A program made the position numbers and the translations under genes. A stretch of 64,000 nucleotides of DNA from an uncultured Schlesneria sp. (GTDB taxonomy: Bacteria; Planctomycetota; Planctomycetia; Planctomycetales; Planctomycetaceae): the NCBI GenBank assembly GCA_903834925.1, contig CAILLA010000011.1:21291-85290 (forward strand), written 5' to 3'. Of this stretch, positions 63,963 to 64,000 are shown in pieces. The stretch's first letter is position 1; each line of letters starts with the position of its first letter. Below the pieces are notes generated by a model. The model saw only the letters and a list, made by a program, of their open reading frames with translations. It was not told the origin of the DNA and did no database searches.

Positions 63963-64000
63963 ACATCTTCGTTCTGTAATTCGGATTCAGATTCCATGAA

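Overview
The window reads as chromosomal DNA of a planctomycete (order Planctomycetales). Diagnostic families are present: a DUF1559 protein with a prepilin-type N terminus (10508-11545), a PSCyt1/DUF1549/DUF1553 cytochrome-type protein next to a DUF1501 protein (40867-44719), a DUF4159 protein, Tat-exported Gfo/Idh/MocA oxidoreductases, an exported HEAT-repeat protein and a Hanks-type kinase. Genes are loosely packed with wide intergenic spaces, and the spaces hold several families of small palindromic repeats. No rRNA, tRNA, CRISPR array or complete insertion sequence was found.

Layout. 1-3.8 kb: a small exported protein and an exported HEAT protein carrying a receiver-like fold. 3.8-10.5 kb (minus): an RND metal-efflux operon (lipoprotein, periplasmic adaptor, CusA-like pump with a large insertion, paralogous lipoprotein). 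10.5-12.6 kb: DUF1559 pilin-like protein, a tiny pilin-like protein and a secreted Cys-containing protein. 12.8-19.0 kb: housekeeping and metabolic genes (iron alcohol dehydrogenase, DUF1569, VOC protein, QueF, a DUF711 + double-ACT pair, a TIM-barrel isomerase). 19.3-28.1 kb (plus): a chemosensory operon, kinase-REC-REC / cheA / mcp / cheW / cheB / cheR. 28.4-33.2 kb: MOSC protein, a 49-codon coupled gene, sugar O-acetyltransferase, an M66 (StcE-like) metalloprotease and its partner. 33.5-35.3 kb: a large membrane-anchored protein. 35.4-44.7 kb: a catabolic island with two divergent enolase-superfamily genes, an MFS transporter, a creatinase-fold protein, and the PSCyt1/DUF1501 pair. 44.8-48.3 kb: exported serine protease, leucine-rich-repeat protein, cobalamin-binding protein. 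48.4-56.3 kb (minus): DUF4159 protein, a glutamine synthetase adenylyltransferase with two internal ACT domains, and a Gfo/Idh/MocA oxidoreductase. 56.3-59.3 kb: an A/T-rich stretch with a double pentapeptide-repeat gene. 59.3-63.9 kb: TPR-AAA ATPase, TPR-membrane protein, Tim44-like membrane protein and a convergent second TPR-membrane protein.

The points most worth following up are: (i) the chemosensory operon, whose only non-CheB receiver domains are fused to a Ser/Thr kinase; (ii) the GlnE fusion with ACT sensor domains; (iii) the RND operon with a hairpin-less adaptor, an enlarged pump and two paralogous lipoproteins; (iv) the TPR-AAA/Tim44-like membrane module; (v) the dual pentapeptide array protein; and (vi) the three-copy 160-bp inverted-repeat element, which in two places sits beside a second hairpin family.

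All function calls come from reading motifs in the translated sequence; no database search was run.
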